A stretch of 64,000 bases of DNA from UBA5336 sp964415675 (lineage in GTDB: Bacteria; Pseudomonadota; Alphaproteobacteria; Caulobacterales; Hyphomonadaceae): contig CAYQBG010000016.1 of NCBI GenBank assembly GCA_964415675.1, forward strand, positions 1-64,000, given 5' to 3'. Each line of letters starts with the position of its first letter. Positions within the stretch are counted from its first letter, which is position 1. Below, piece after piece: positions 34,456 through 43,020 of this stretch. The notes beneath the pieces are model-generated. The model had not been told where the DNA came from. It did not search any database and saw only the letters and a program-made list of their open reading frames with translations. The position numbers were made by a program, and so were the translations under genes.

Positions 34456-36834
34456 ATGAGAGACGTGAGCGAAGACGGGCCGGAACTTGAAAAGCGGGCT
34501 TTGGCGCTTCTGGAAGCGTCTTATGAGCTGCAGTCCGAGGATCGATTGTCCTGGCTCAAAAGACAAACTGCCGACTCTCCAGACCTTTTCGCCCGCACAC
34601 TTCAGCTGATCAACGCCGACAGCCTGATCGGCACAGTCTTCCGCACCGGCGGCGCGGGCGCCGATTTTGGCGATGGCCCGGGCGTCGACGCCCCAGAACG
34701 GGCCGGTGCTTATCGAATAAGCGGCACCATCGGACAGGGCGGCATGGGAGCGGTCTACCTGGCGGAGCGCGACCAGGGCGACTTTGACCATCAGGTGGCG
34801 ATCAAAGTGGTCCATCCCGGCGCCTTTTCAGACGCGCTAGCGGAACGGTTCGTCCACGAACGACAGATCCTTGCGGGTCTGAACCATCCCAATATCGCTC
34901 GCTTGTACGATGGCGGATCTCTCGATGACGGCTCGCCCTTCCTCGTCATGGAGTATGTCGATGGCACGCCGATCCTTGATTGGGCCACCACACAAAAGAC
35001 CGGCCTGCGCGATCGCCTGCGCTTGTTCATCCAGGTCTGCAGCGCAGTGGAATATGCCCACCAGAACCTCATCATCCACCGGGACATCTCGCCATCGAAC
35101 ATTCTGGTCACTGCCGAAGACGAAGCAAAGCTGATCGATTTCGGCATCGCCAGGCAGCAGTCAGAAACTGTATCGCCAAGCCAGCACAAGGCTGACAGCC
35201 GAACCCACACACCTGGATATTCCGCACCCGAACGCATGGCAGGCGCGGACTCCAATACGCTGACGGACATCTACTCTCTTGGCGTCTTGCTGCGTGACCT
35301 TCTGGAAGATCAATCGCCGCCCGCTGATCTCAGGGCCATCATGGACAAGGCTGCGGCCCATAACCCGCAGGACCGCTACACATCGGCCGGCCTCCTGATC
35401 AATGATGTCGATCGCTTCCTGGATGGCTACAGCGTTGGCGCCCATGATGGCGGCGTGGGCTATCAACTGGGAAAGTATCTGAAACGTCACCGCTGGTCAG
35501 TGACTGCGGCGAGCATCGCGCTATCTGCACTCGTCCTGGCCCTGGGGGTGACGCGCATACAGTATGAACGCGCCCAGTCCGCGCGCGAGCGCGCCGATGC
35601 CCGGTTTGAACAGGCTCGCTCCCTTAGCCGCAACCTCGTCTTCGACGTCTATGACTCCTTCGCAGAGATCTCCGGCACGCTGGAGCCCCGAGGAGAGCTG
35701 GCAGACCTGGTGCACACCTATGTCAGTGTGCTGGCAGCGGACCGTGAAGCACCCGACGATGTCCTCATGGATGTAGCTGTGATGAGTGCCCGCCTGGGCG
35801 ATCTCTATGGCGGGGTCGGCCTTTCCAATCTCGGAGATACGGGAAAATCGTGGGATGCGCTGGCAGACGCTGAAGCCGCATTCGAGAGCCTCTTGGTGCG
35901 TGACCCGGCCAATACCGAAGCCCTGTCGGAACTGATGTTGGTGAAACGCCACCAGAGCATGCAGGCGCTGCACTACCGGCTCGATCCGGCGGCTGCGGCG
36001 GTCCACAATCAGGCCGTTCTGGAGCGATCAGCGGCCGGCGCCGCCCTGTCTGACGAGAACGAACAGATCCTGCTGCGCCATTTCTGGAGTGCACGGACCG
36101 ACAGGCTGCAGATTCTTGTTGAGCAAGGCGAGTTCGACACGGCCCTGACCGAGGTGCGCTTTTGGCGGTCCGAACTGGACGAGGACATGTTTGCACGTCT
36201 GGGCGGGGGCGAGGAGATGGCGACTTATCTTGCGCGCCAGGAGGCCGACATACTTGGCGAAGTGGGCCGCAGCGCAGAAGCCCTGGCGCCCTTGAAATAT
36301 GCCGAAGCCTACCGACAGAAACAGCTGGAGGCCGCACCGGACAATTACTACGAGCTGACGCAATTGATGGTGGTCTACACTTCTCTTTCGCGTATCCACG
36401 GCGAACGTGGCGAAGACAGCAAAGAACTCGATTATGCCGAAAAGGCCGTTGCGTTGGCGAGGGACATTGCCTCGCGCGACGAGACAGACGCCGGCGGACC
36501 GGAAGGCCTGAACGCCGCGCTTGATCGGTTGGCCGCCGCAGAAATGGAGGCGGGCAATGTCTCCAGCGCCTTCGCTCACGCCACTGAAGCGGTTCAACTT
36601 GCCCGCGGGCTCAGGGCGGAGTTTCCTGGCGATCTCTACTATGAGGAAATTCTCTTCAGCTCCTTGCTCACCTTGTCTGAGGCCTCGACCCATGACATCG
36701 AGTCAGCCTGCTCAGCCGCAAGTGAAGCCGAGGCGCTTTATGGTGTCATCCGCGAAAACGGAGTGTCATCCCGCCGGTTGAAGGAGAAAGGCGAGGTACA
36801 CCTGCCGGCGGCCCTGACCGAGTATTGCAACTGA
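34456..36834 (+). CDS. Transmembrane serine/threonine protein kinase with TPR-like C-terminus
   Basis: A 792-residue Hanks-type kinase. An N-terminal helical segment (1-60) precedes the kinase domain (about 85-325): glycine loop GQGGMGAVYLAE (93-104), ATP lysine K117, catalytic loop HRDISPSN (208-215) and DFG at 228-230. The usual lysine of HRDxK is Ser212, a variant that also occurs in other bacterial kinases. One membrane helix (about 347-366) is followed by about 420 residues of helical, TPR-like sequence that should be periplasmic. This layout, paired with an ECF sigma factor, is common in Sigma70_ECF/TIGR02999 loci. Its stop abuts the convergent peptidase stop with no base between them (TGATCA). 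It is likely the sensor of the module. The start at 34456 is inferred; an in-frame ATG at 34408 lies upstream. Confidence 0.85.
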   Translation: MRDVSEDGPELEKRALALLEASYELQSEDRLSWLKRQTADSPDLFARTLQLINADSLIGTVFRTGGAGADFGDGPGVDAPERAGAYRISGTIGQGGMGAVYLAERDQGDFDHQVAIKVVHPGAFSDALAERFVHERQILAGLNHPNIARLYDGGSLDDGSPFLVMEYVDGTPILDWATTQKTGLRDRLRLFIQVCSAVEYAHQNLIIHRDISPSNILVTAEDEAKLIDFGIARQQSETVSPSQHKADSRTHTPGYSAPERMAGADSNTLTDIYSLGVLLRDLLEDQSPPADLRAIMDKAAAHNPQDRYTSAGLLINDVDRFLDGYSVGAHDGGVGYQLGKYLKRHRWSVTAASIALSALVLALGVTRIQYERAQSARERADARFEQARSLSRNLVFDVYDSFAEISGTLEPRGELADLVHTYVSVLAADREAPDDVLMDVAVMSARLGDLYGGVGLSNLGDTGKSWDALADAEAAFESLLVRDPANTEALSELMLVKRHQSMQALHYRLDPAAAAVHNQAVLERSAAGAALSDENEQILLRHFWSARTDRLQILVEQGEFDTALTEVRFWRSELDEDMFARLGGGEEMATYLARQEADILGEVGRSAEALAPLKYAEAYRQKQLEAAPDNYYELTQLMVVYTSLSRIHGERGEDSKELDYAEKAVALARDIASRDETDAGGPEGLNAALDRLAAAEMEAGNVSSAFAHATEAVQLARGLRAEFPGDLYYEEILFSSLLTLSEASTHDIESACSAASEAEALYGVIRENGVSSRRLKEKGEVHLPAALTEYCN

Positions 36835-37905
36835 TCAGCGCCTGAGGCGCGAGCGGAAATCCGATTTGGCCTGGTCCAGCCGTGACTTGAGTTCAGACCG
36901 GACATCGCCGCGCATCTCGCCCAGCACAGCCACCATGTCCGCCCTGGCCTGGGACTGAATCGCTTGCTGCGCGCTGATCTGGCTCGGCCCGGAGAGACTG
37001 AGCCCCTGGGTCTTCTCGATAGCGCCGATCGTCCAGAAATGGGTCGGGTCGGCATAGGACGCCATCGTATCGAACGGAATGCGCAGATAGCCCTGGTCGG
37101 CATAGCCCTCTCCCCAGCTGTTGCGCACAAGCCATGTCCTGGCTGCGCTGTCATAACCCACAATCAGCATGGCGTGCCCACCATCGGGCCGCTGGGCCCG
37201 GTTGGCATCCACCGGCATTGAGCCGGTTTGCGCCGCTTCCTGGTAGTAAGCGCTCGGAAAATAGGCTCCGAACACGACAGGCAGGCCGGCGGCGACGGCC
37301 TGAAGCGCAGACACGCCAAGCGGCGTCCTCGCATACTGCACGGCCTCATTCATCATGCCGTCAGCGTAAGCGGCCTCGGTTGGCTTGGTCAGCACCATCG
37401 ACTTCTCGAACGGCCAAATCCGCTCTTCGCAAGCCCCATAGGCAAGGACAGCCGCCATCACATGGTGGATGAAGCTGCCGCAATCCTCAGCTTCCATGTC
37501 CGACATCCGTCGGGCGTTGTAGTAGACAAACAGGCGCGACAAGTCGATCTTCGGCTGTCGAGCCCGGCGCTGGTGATATTCCAGCGCCCCGACGATCGCC
37601 TGGGCCGTACAGGAATTCGTCGTCAGCTGGTTTTCAACCGGAGAGCAGTGCTCTCGCAGATCTACGCGTTCTGGCAAGCTGCCCGGGGGCGCGTTGAGAG
37701 TCGGAGCTGACACCGGTGTTCTTTCGAACAAACAGCCATTCAACGGATGATCGTTCCAGGTCTCTGTCATGGGCGTTGTTCCTCGTTCGGCGTTGGGATT
37801 GGGCGTTTGCGAATAGCCACACACCCCGCAGGTGGAGCGCAGTGGATCGAGATAGGAACCGCAGATGTAGCAATCGCGTCCGTGTCGTCCGTCGAGGTCA
37901 CTCAT
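36835..37905 (-). CDS. Papain-like (C1) cysteine peptidase with N-terminal zinc ribbon
   Basis: A 356-residue protein. A short zinc ribbon has Cys12, Cys15, Cys26 and Cys29 (CYIC and CGVC). The papain fold follows: the start LPERVDLREHCSPVENQ, catalytic Cys99 in NSCTAQAIVGALE, catalytic His244 in GGHAMLIVGYD and Asn262 in VRNSWGEGYADQGYLRIPF. All three catalytic residues are present, so activity is expected. There is neither signal peptide nor propeptide, so it should be a cytosolic protease needing some other control. A C-terminal helical segment of about 70 residues is charged. The ATG at 37905 overlaps the kinase stop as ATGA. It is last in the operon, in the position where an effector would be expected. 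Confidence 0.87.
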   Translation of the reverse strand: MSDLDGRHGRDCYICGSYLDPLRSTCGVCGYSQTPNPNAERGTTPMTETWNDHPLNGCLFERTPVSAPTLNAPPGSLPERVDLREHCSPVENQLTTNSCTAQAIVGALEYHQRRARQPKIDLSRLFVYYNARRMSDMEAEDCGSFIHHVMAAVLAYGACEERIWPFEKSMVLTKPTEAAYADGMMNEAVQYARTPLGVSALQAVAAGLPVVFGAYFPSAYYQEAAQTGSMPVDANRAQRPDGGHAMLIVGYDSAARTWLVRNSWGEGYADQGYLRIPFDTMASYADPTHFWTIGAIEKTQGLSLSGPSQISAQQAIQSQARADMVAVLGEMRGDVRSELKSRLDQAKSDFRSRLRR

Positions 37906-39515
37906 GGGCACGGCGCCCCCGGCGCGTGATTGGCGTGGTATCTCCCTGCCGTATTCGTCGATCCGTCAGGATTGTAAGTGACGTAATCGATGTGGCAGCC
38001 GCCATCCCAGCGCAGCTGGAGTTCGAAAGACAGCCCGAAGGCGGGAACGTTGAGACGCCCCCTGGTCGGGCTTCGCGAGAGTTGGCCGTCCATATTGAAA
38101 GGTGTTCCATCCGGTCCCCGGCCGGAGCCGGAGAGGCGGCCATTCTGGTCCACCGATATCGTCGCGCGCGTGCCCCACTGATCGACCCACGGACCGGAAA
38201 GGCTCCTGAATGGATTGGGCGGAGGTGGTGGAGAAGGCTCAGGGGTGTCAGGCAAGTCGTCACCCCTTGTGGTTCTTCTCGCAGCGACCTCACCATCGAG
38301 GTCATCGGGATCTGAGAACTCGCCGCCACCAAACAGACATTCTTCATACGCCGCGCCCATAAGGTGATCACAAGGTCCCTGGGGGGGGTAGCTGTCCTCT
38401 CCCCATGGTACAGCAGCAACGATGATGGACAGAAGGACGAACCCGCCGGCGCCGGCACCAGCCCAGATCGCCCATTTGGGCAATCCCGTCCGGAGCGAAG
38501 GGCTGTCACCGGAATTGTCGGGTTTGCGCGTGTCGTAGATGGCCATATTCACCGCTGCGACCAGTCGCGCGCGATAGTCTTCAGCGCTTTGCGGCCGATT
38601 GGACGGGCGATTCGACAATCCCTGCTCAATCAGTTGGTCGATCCCCGGCGGAATATCTGACCGGCCGCCGGATGGCGGTTGCCAGTGACCCTGGGGCAGC
38701 ACATCGACCAGCAATTCGTAAAACAGGACCGACAGCGAATAGAGATCCGCCGCTGGCGTCGCCGCATCCGGATTCGTGATCTGTTCCGGTGACATATAGC
38801 GAGGTGTGCCCAGACCGGTTCCTGTGCCGGTCTGGGTCGCCGCATCCGTGGCTCGGGCGATGCCGAAGTCCAGAATCCGAAGCGGGGCTTTCTTGTCGTC
38901 CGGCTCCCGCAACAGAATAATGTTTTCAGGTTTCAGGTCTCGGTGAATGACGCCGGCCTCATGAGCGGCCGTCAATCCATCCAGGATTTCGGCGACGATC
39001 CGGGCGGCCACGCGCAAGGGCACGTCTTCGCGGGACTGGAGCTTTTCCCGGTGCCAGCTGCGAAGCGAAACCCCCTCCACATATTCCATGGAGACATAGG
39101 GTTGTTCATTCGAAACACCGACATCGTAGACCGCCACGATATTCGGATGGCGCAGCTTGCGCGTGGTAACGCCCTCATTGATGAGCCGTCTGAGTGCAGT
39201 TTCCCCCGACAGTCTTTCGGGGCGAATGAGCTTCAGGGCCACAGCCTCGCCCGAGATCTCGTCCCTGGCCTTGTAGACAACGCCCATGCCGCCCTGGCCG
39301 ACTGTGCCTTCGATAACATAGCGATCGGCGAATGTCGTTCCCGGACCGAGTATCTCGTATGTTGATGCAGCATCGTCGGCGGGCGGGCCATCGAACTGCG
39401 TTTCAAGGCCACCCAATGTCTGCATGGCAGAGAAGTCTGCGCCCTGCCGGGTGCCGCATTCAGGGCAGAACTCTGCATCATCAGGGATTTCCGTGCCGCA
39501 GTTCGAGCATGTCAT
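37902..39515 (-). CDS. Transmembrane serine/threonine kinase with N-terminal zinc ribbon and periplasmic sensor
   Basis: A 537-residue Hanks-type kinase. A zinc ribbon opens the protein (Cys3, Cys6, Cys17, Cys20). The kinase domain spans about 64-325: GQGGMGVVY loop (73-81), K95, HRDLKPEN (191-198), DFG (216-218) and the MSPEQ form of the APE motif, so all catalytic residues are intact. A single membrane helix lies at about 349-369. Beyond it is a proline-rich linker and a domain of about 100 residues rich in Gly, Trp and beta-type sequence (WVDQWGTRATISVDQNG), predicted to be periplasmic. That domain is not one I recognise. The start at 39515 has GAGGG nine bases upstream. It lies 13 bp after the FHA gene. 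Confidence 0.88.
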   Translation of the reverse strand: MTCSNCGTEIPDDAEFCPECGTRQGADFSAMQTLGGLETQFDGPPADDAASTYEILGPGTTFADRYVIEGTVGQGGMGVVYKARDEISGEAVALKLIRPERLSGETALRRLINEGVTTRKLRHPNIVAVYDVGVSNEQPYVSMEYVEGVSLRSWHREKLQSREDVPLRVAARIVAEILDGLTAAHEAGVIHRDLKPENIILLREPDDKKAPLRILDFGIARATDAATQTGTGTGLGTPRYMSPEQITNPDAATPAADLYSLSVLFYELLVDVLPQGHWQPPSGGRSDIPPGIDQLIEQGLSNRPSNRPQSAEDYRARLVAAVNMAIYDTRKPDNSGDSPSLRTGLPKWAIWAGAGAGGFVLLSIIVAAVPWGEDSYPPQGPCDHLMGAAYEECLFGGGEFSDPDDLDGEVAARRTTRGDDLPDTPEPSPPPPPNPFRSLSGPWVDQWGTRATISVDQNGRLSGSGRGPDGTPFNMDGQLSRSPTRGRLNVPAFGLSFELQLRWDGGCHIDYVTYNPDGSTNTAGRYHANHAPGAPCP

Positions 39516-39528
39516 GTTCCCGGATCCC

Positions 39529-40650
39529 TCATGATTTCCGTTGGATGGTGATGGTCTCGGCACTGCCGAAATGCGCATCAATCGCGATCGTCAGAACCAG
39601 GGCCTCCGGCTGCCTGACGAGCGGGCTGATCGTGTCGCCATGGCGAAGAGCCACCGTCTTGCCCCGCCCATATGCATCACCGTTGACCCGCAACCCGTTC
39701 GGACTTTCGACGCGCAAGACCAGCCGGTCATTCTCGATATAAAGGTCGAAATGATGTCGGGAGATCTGGGTCGATCCGGTCTCATCGACGGCGCCATCCA
39801 CACCATGGACAAGCAGGCGCACATCGTTTGGACCATTGGCCTGCCGGGCGCGGGAACGGCCTATGTTCAATGAAGCGCCCTGGCTCAGGATCGGCCCTTC
39901 CGCTGGTACCTCTTCCTTATCGAATCCATGCCAGACAATGGGCGTCGACCGCGGGATGCTGAGCTCGCCAGCCAGGCCGCGCAGACCCGTCTCACGTTCG
40001 AACTTCCCCGCACGCTGGAGCGCAAGCGGCATGGGCCCGGATGCTTCATCCCACTTTTCAGGCTGGGAGGCATCGACCCGGGTTGGATTGTAAAATGTGA
40101 AGCCCGGAGCCATGTCGCCATCGATCTGGATGGTCTGGTTGACAACAGCTGCCGTTTTCGGAGCGGACACTTCTGCCGTGACGCTGGTCTCGAAGGCAAA
40201 ACGCTCCTCGCGCCAGCGATAGCGATACCCAACAACAATCAGGAAATCGAACTGATGGACACCGGCTTCTCCCAGAACGCCCGTCGGCACGCCGATCCTG
40301 GATGACGCACCAGGTTCCAGTTTCTCCCAGGCCAGCGGAACGGTCTTGTAATCTCCGCTGCCGCGACGGACCTTGACTTCAGACACAAAGAGCGGACGAC
40401 CTATCGTGGACGCATTCCTCAATATCAGAGGCAGCGACAGGACACCGCCGATCTGTACGCCCCGCATGGCTGCGGTATCGAGATGCACATCCATAGCGAC
40501 ACAGACCGGGCAGCACCCATGCCTGTCGAGCAAGCCGCCACACTCTTCGAACGCCATGCAGCGGATGATGGGCTCGCCGCACTCGCCGCAATAGCCGGCA
40601 TCAGGCTCCAGGGCAGCGCGGTAGCAGCATGGATTGGCGGGAACGCTCAT
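39529..40650 (-). CDS. FHA-domain protein with N-terminal zinc ribbons
   Basis: A 373-residue soluble protein. The first 50 residues contain nine cysteines in C-x-x-C-like pairs (8/9, 21/24, 31, 37, 46/47, 50), suggesting two zinc-binding knuckles. A beta-rich middle part (about 60-200) is unassigned. At the C-terminus is a forkhead-associated domain: LNIGRS (G264-R265), ISRHHFDLYI (S297-H300) and LRVNGD (N323-G324) are the phosphothreonine-binding landmarks. FHA domains read kinase-phosphorylated threonines, so this protein probably binds autophosphorylated kinase or another phosphorylated partner. It follows the SPFH gene after 6 bp and precedes the kinase after 13 bp. Confidence 0.83.
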   Translation of the reverse strand: MSVPANPCCYRAALEPDAGYCGECGEPIIRCMAFEECGGLLDRHGCCPVCVAMDVHLDTAAMRGVQIGGVLSLPLILRNASTIGRPLFVSEVKVRRGSGDYKTVPLAWEKLEPGASSRIGVPTGVLGEAGVHQFDFLIVVGYRYRWREERFAFETSVTAEVSAPKTAAVVNQTIQIDGDMAPGFTFYNPTRVDASQPEKWDEASGPMPLALQRAGKFERETGLRGLAGELSIPRSTPIVWHGFDKEEVPAEGPILSQGASLNIGRSRARQANGPNDVRLLVHGVDGAVDETGSTQISRHHFDLYIENDRLVLRVESPNGLRVNGDAYGRGKTVALRHGDTISPLVRQPEALVLTIAIDAHFGSAETITIQRKS

Positions 40651-40656
40651 GACCGG

Positions 40657-42264
40657 TCAGGCCCGCAGCTTGTTGCCGCAACCGATGCAGAATCGCGCCG
40701 TGGCAGAGTTCTGGCGGCCGCACTTGGGACACTCGACACTCTGTGGCGTGGCGTTGTCCGAAGATGTGCCGGGAGCAGGCCCGCGCCCACCCCCGGCACC
40801 GTGCGAGACCCCCACCGCACCTTCCATGCCCATGCCAAACATGGCCCTGGCCTGTTCCTCTGACCGGATCTGCGCGTCCGTGGCCGCCTGGACCATCTCC
40901 CGCATCACCGCCATGGTTTCCTCATTGCCGCTCGCCTTGGACTTGGCCTGTTCGGCAAGCACTCCGGCCACATCGGGAGACAGCCCGGCATTGATGGCAA
41001 GGATCTGTTCGGGCGTCATCGTCGCACCGGCTGCCAACTGGGCTACCCGGGCATCGGCCTCGGCTTTCAGCCGGGCGATCTCCCGGGCATGCCCCGCATC
41101 GCCTTCGCGGATCCGGCGGCCCACTTGGGCGTCTTCGCCCTGGTTTTCGATATCTTGCAGCTTCCGGATATGCTCAGCGGCCTGTTCCTGGGCGCGGTTC
41201 GCGATGTCCTGCTGCGTAAAGGCCTCAAACTGGCCGATTTCTGCTTCGCGTTTCCGAAATTCGATGGATTGGAAATGGTCGAGATCGGCGATTTCGCGCT
41301 CCACCTGGCGCAGCGCTGCCTTGGATTTCGTAAGATCAATGGTTTGCCCGGCCTCGGCGAGTTCGTTTTCGAACTTGGCCACGCGTTCGGTCTTCAGAAC
41401 CGTGATCTCGTGCTCAAGCACCTCCAGCTCCTGGCGCCGGGCGGCGGCTTCACGGGCATCAAGCAGTTCAATCTCCGAATTCAGCGCCATGCGGGCGAGT
41501 TCATCCTCGCTTTCATTGGCCAGCCGGGCGAGGTCCACATCGGCCCTGATCTGTATCTCGCGAGAGTCCGCAGTCCGCTCGATGTTCCGGCGCAGCAAGG
41601 ACAGCTCATGGTCCAGCTTGTCCTGCTCTCGTTCGATTTCGGAAATCTTGAGCGCATCGCGTTCAGCCGCATTGAGCGCCCATTCCATCGAAACGGCATT
41701 CACGATCAGACCGATATTCCCGGCGATGCGCTCAGCCTCGCGCATGACCTCGCCCTGGATGAAATCCTGCAAGCCCTTGTCCCCGCGAATGTCTTCCGCG
41801 TTGATCCGGCCAATAGCCGCCTCGAAGACCCTGTCAGTGAGATGCGGGCGGAACCGGGCCAGAACATCCTCGCGTGTCAGGAACCCGTTCGGGTTCATCA
41901 GGCCCATGACGTTCGCGGGCTTGTCGGGATTGACCTGAAGTTCCAGCGTGCACACGCCTGCTATTTCGACATTGTCTTTCGACAGGGCTTTGACAGGTGT
42001 CTGCAGGGCGAAGGGCTTCAGGTCGGCCAGCAGGATCTGAATGTGCGTCGATCCGCCGACCACCGATTTCAAACCGTTCAACAGCCCGCCGATGGAAAAG
42101 TGTGCGCCTTTGAAAGCCTGGACCACTTCGCCATTGCGGATGAGCAGGGCCATCTGGTCCGGCGGGGTGGCAAGGCGCCGTTCAAAGAAGGCCTTCAGGT
42201 CCGACTGGCGAACATATTCGGCCAGAAGGCGCGGATCGGAAATTGAAAGCGTTTCGGAAGCCAT
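40657..42264 (-). CDS. SPFH/coiled-coil protein with C-terminal zinc ribbon
   Basis: A 535-residue protein. The N-terminal part (about 30-210) looks like an SPFH/Band 7 domain, as in prohibitin/flotillin-like and YdjI-type proteins: DQMALLIRNGEVVQAFKGAHF and the VMGLMNPNGFLTREDV region. Residues of about 210-430 form a long, highly charged coiled coil. The C-terminus is a zinc ribbon (CPKC and CIGC, about residues 514-532). No membrane helix is seen, so it is likely a cytosolic oligomeric scaffold or is peripherally membrane-bound. It is second in the operon, 42 bp after the membrane protein, with AAGGAA before the ATG at 42264. Function is inferred only. Confidence 0.78.
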   Translation of the reverse strand: MASETLSISDPRLLAEYVRQSDLKAFFERRLATPPDQMALLIRNGEVVQAFKGAHFSIGGLLNGLKSVVGGSTHIQILLADLKPFALQTPVKALSKDNVEIAGVCTLELQVNPDKPANVMGLMNPNGFLTREDVLARFRPHLTDRVFEAAIGRINAEDIRGDKGLQDFIQGEVMREAERIAGNIGLIVNAVSMEWALNAAERDALKISEIEREQDKLDHELSLLRRNIERTADSREIQIRADVDLARLANESEDELARMALNSEIELLDAREAAARRQELEVLEHEITVLKTERVAKFENELAEAGQTIDLTKSKAALRQVEREIADLDHFQSIEFRKREAEIGQFEAFTQQDIANRAQEQAAEHIRKLQDIENQGEDAQVGRRIREGDAGHAREIARLKAEADARVAQLAAGATMTPEQILAINAGLSPDVAGVLAEQAKSKASGNEETMAVMREMVQAATDAQIRSEEQARAMFGMGMEGAVGVSHGAGGGRGPAPGTSSDNATPQSVECPKCGRQNSATARFCIGCGNKLRA

Positions 42265-42306
42265 GTCTTTGTGTTCCTTCAGATGTCCAGCGGAGGTGGC
42301 GGCGCC

Positions 42307-42873
42307 TCAGTCAATGGCCGGCGAGCCAGGCCGCCATTTGCGATCGGCGAAAAAGCGCCAGACGTGGTAAGCGATCACGATCGAGGCGATCGTGAAGGCG
42401 ATCGGGTGCTCGCTGATGACGGCGCCGATGCGCTCCAGCGTGCTATACTCGCGCATAAGGCTGCCCATGCGGCTGACCTGCCAGATCGAGCCGTAAATCA
42501 TGGTGGCCAGGGTGAAGAGCGACATGAAAAGGCTCATCAGACGGGCAACCGTTCCCGCAAGCCACCACGCCCCGCGGTCAGCCTTCACGGCTGCGCGCGC
42601 CTCGGCGGCTTCCTTTTCCGACAGGTCGCGCTCGAAGGCATCGGCGCGCTTCAGTGCCTCATCCCTTGCCTTGTGATCGACCGAAAGAAAGTCCGGTGTA
42701 TCGGCCCTCTTTTTCCGGGCGACCTGCACGGGTGTGAGATTGGAAGCGCTGCGGCGCAAATAGATGAACACCGCGATCGACCACCACACCACCGTGATTG
42801 TGGCCGTGATCCAGAATGCGATTTCGATCAGTGGCCAGGCCTCTGGCGGAATTTGCTCGGCGATCTCGTTCAT
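42307..42873 (-). CDS. Membrane protein of unknown function, first gene of the zinc-ribbon operon
   Basis: A 188-residue protein I do not recognise. There are about three hydrophobic segments (residues of about 14-38, 103-126 and 153-171) separated by a charged cytoplasmic-type loop of about 60 residues with several Arg/Lys/Glu runs. The ATG at 42873 has GGGAGG seven bases upstream. It leads the leftward operon and may anchor the SPFH protein or the kinase at the membrane. It has no zinc ribbon, unlike the next four genes. Confidence 0.7.
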   Translation of the reverse strand: MNEIAEQIPPEAWPLIEIAFWITATITVVWWSIAVFIYLRRSASNLTPVQVARKKRADTPDFLSVDHKARDEALKRADAFERDLSEKEAAEARAAVKADRGAWWLAGTVARLMSLFMSLFTLATMIYGSIWQVSRMGSLMREYSTLERIGAVISEHPIAFTIASIVIAYHVWRFFADRKWRPGSPAID

Positions 42874-43020
42874 GGTGGCCTCCCGGCGAAATGTCCCGTT
42901 CAACCCTAGAGGCGCAGCCGGCCTGCAAACCGGATCACCGGAATTCAGATTTTTTCAAATACACCTGCCAGCGTGTCGCAAGAAACTTGCATGCACAGGC
43001 ACATGGCGGTGAGGTAGGGC

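Noticed and set aside
40634..41938. Long rightward frame (434 residues) across the SPFH gene
   Set aside because: It is antisense to a well-supported gene, very rich in Ser/Arg/Ala as expected for a shadow frame, and shows no motif or ribosome-binding site.
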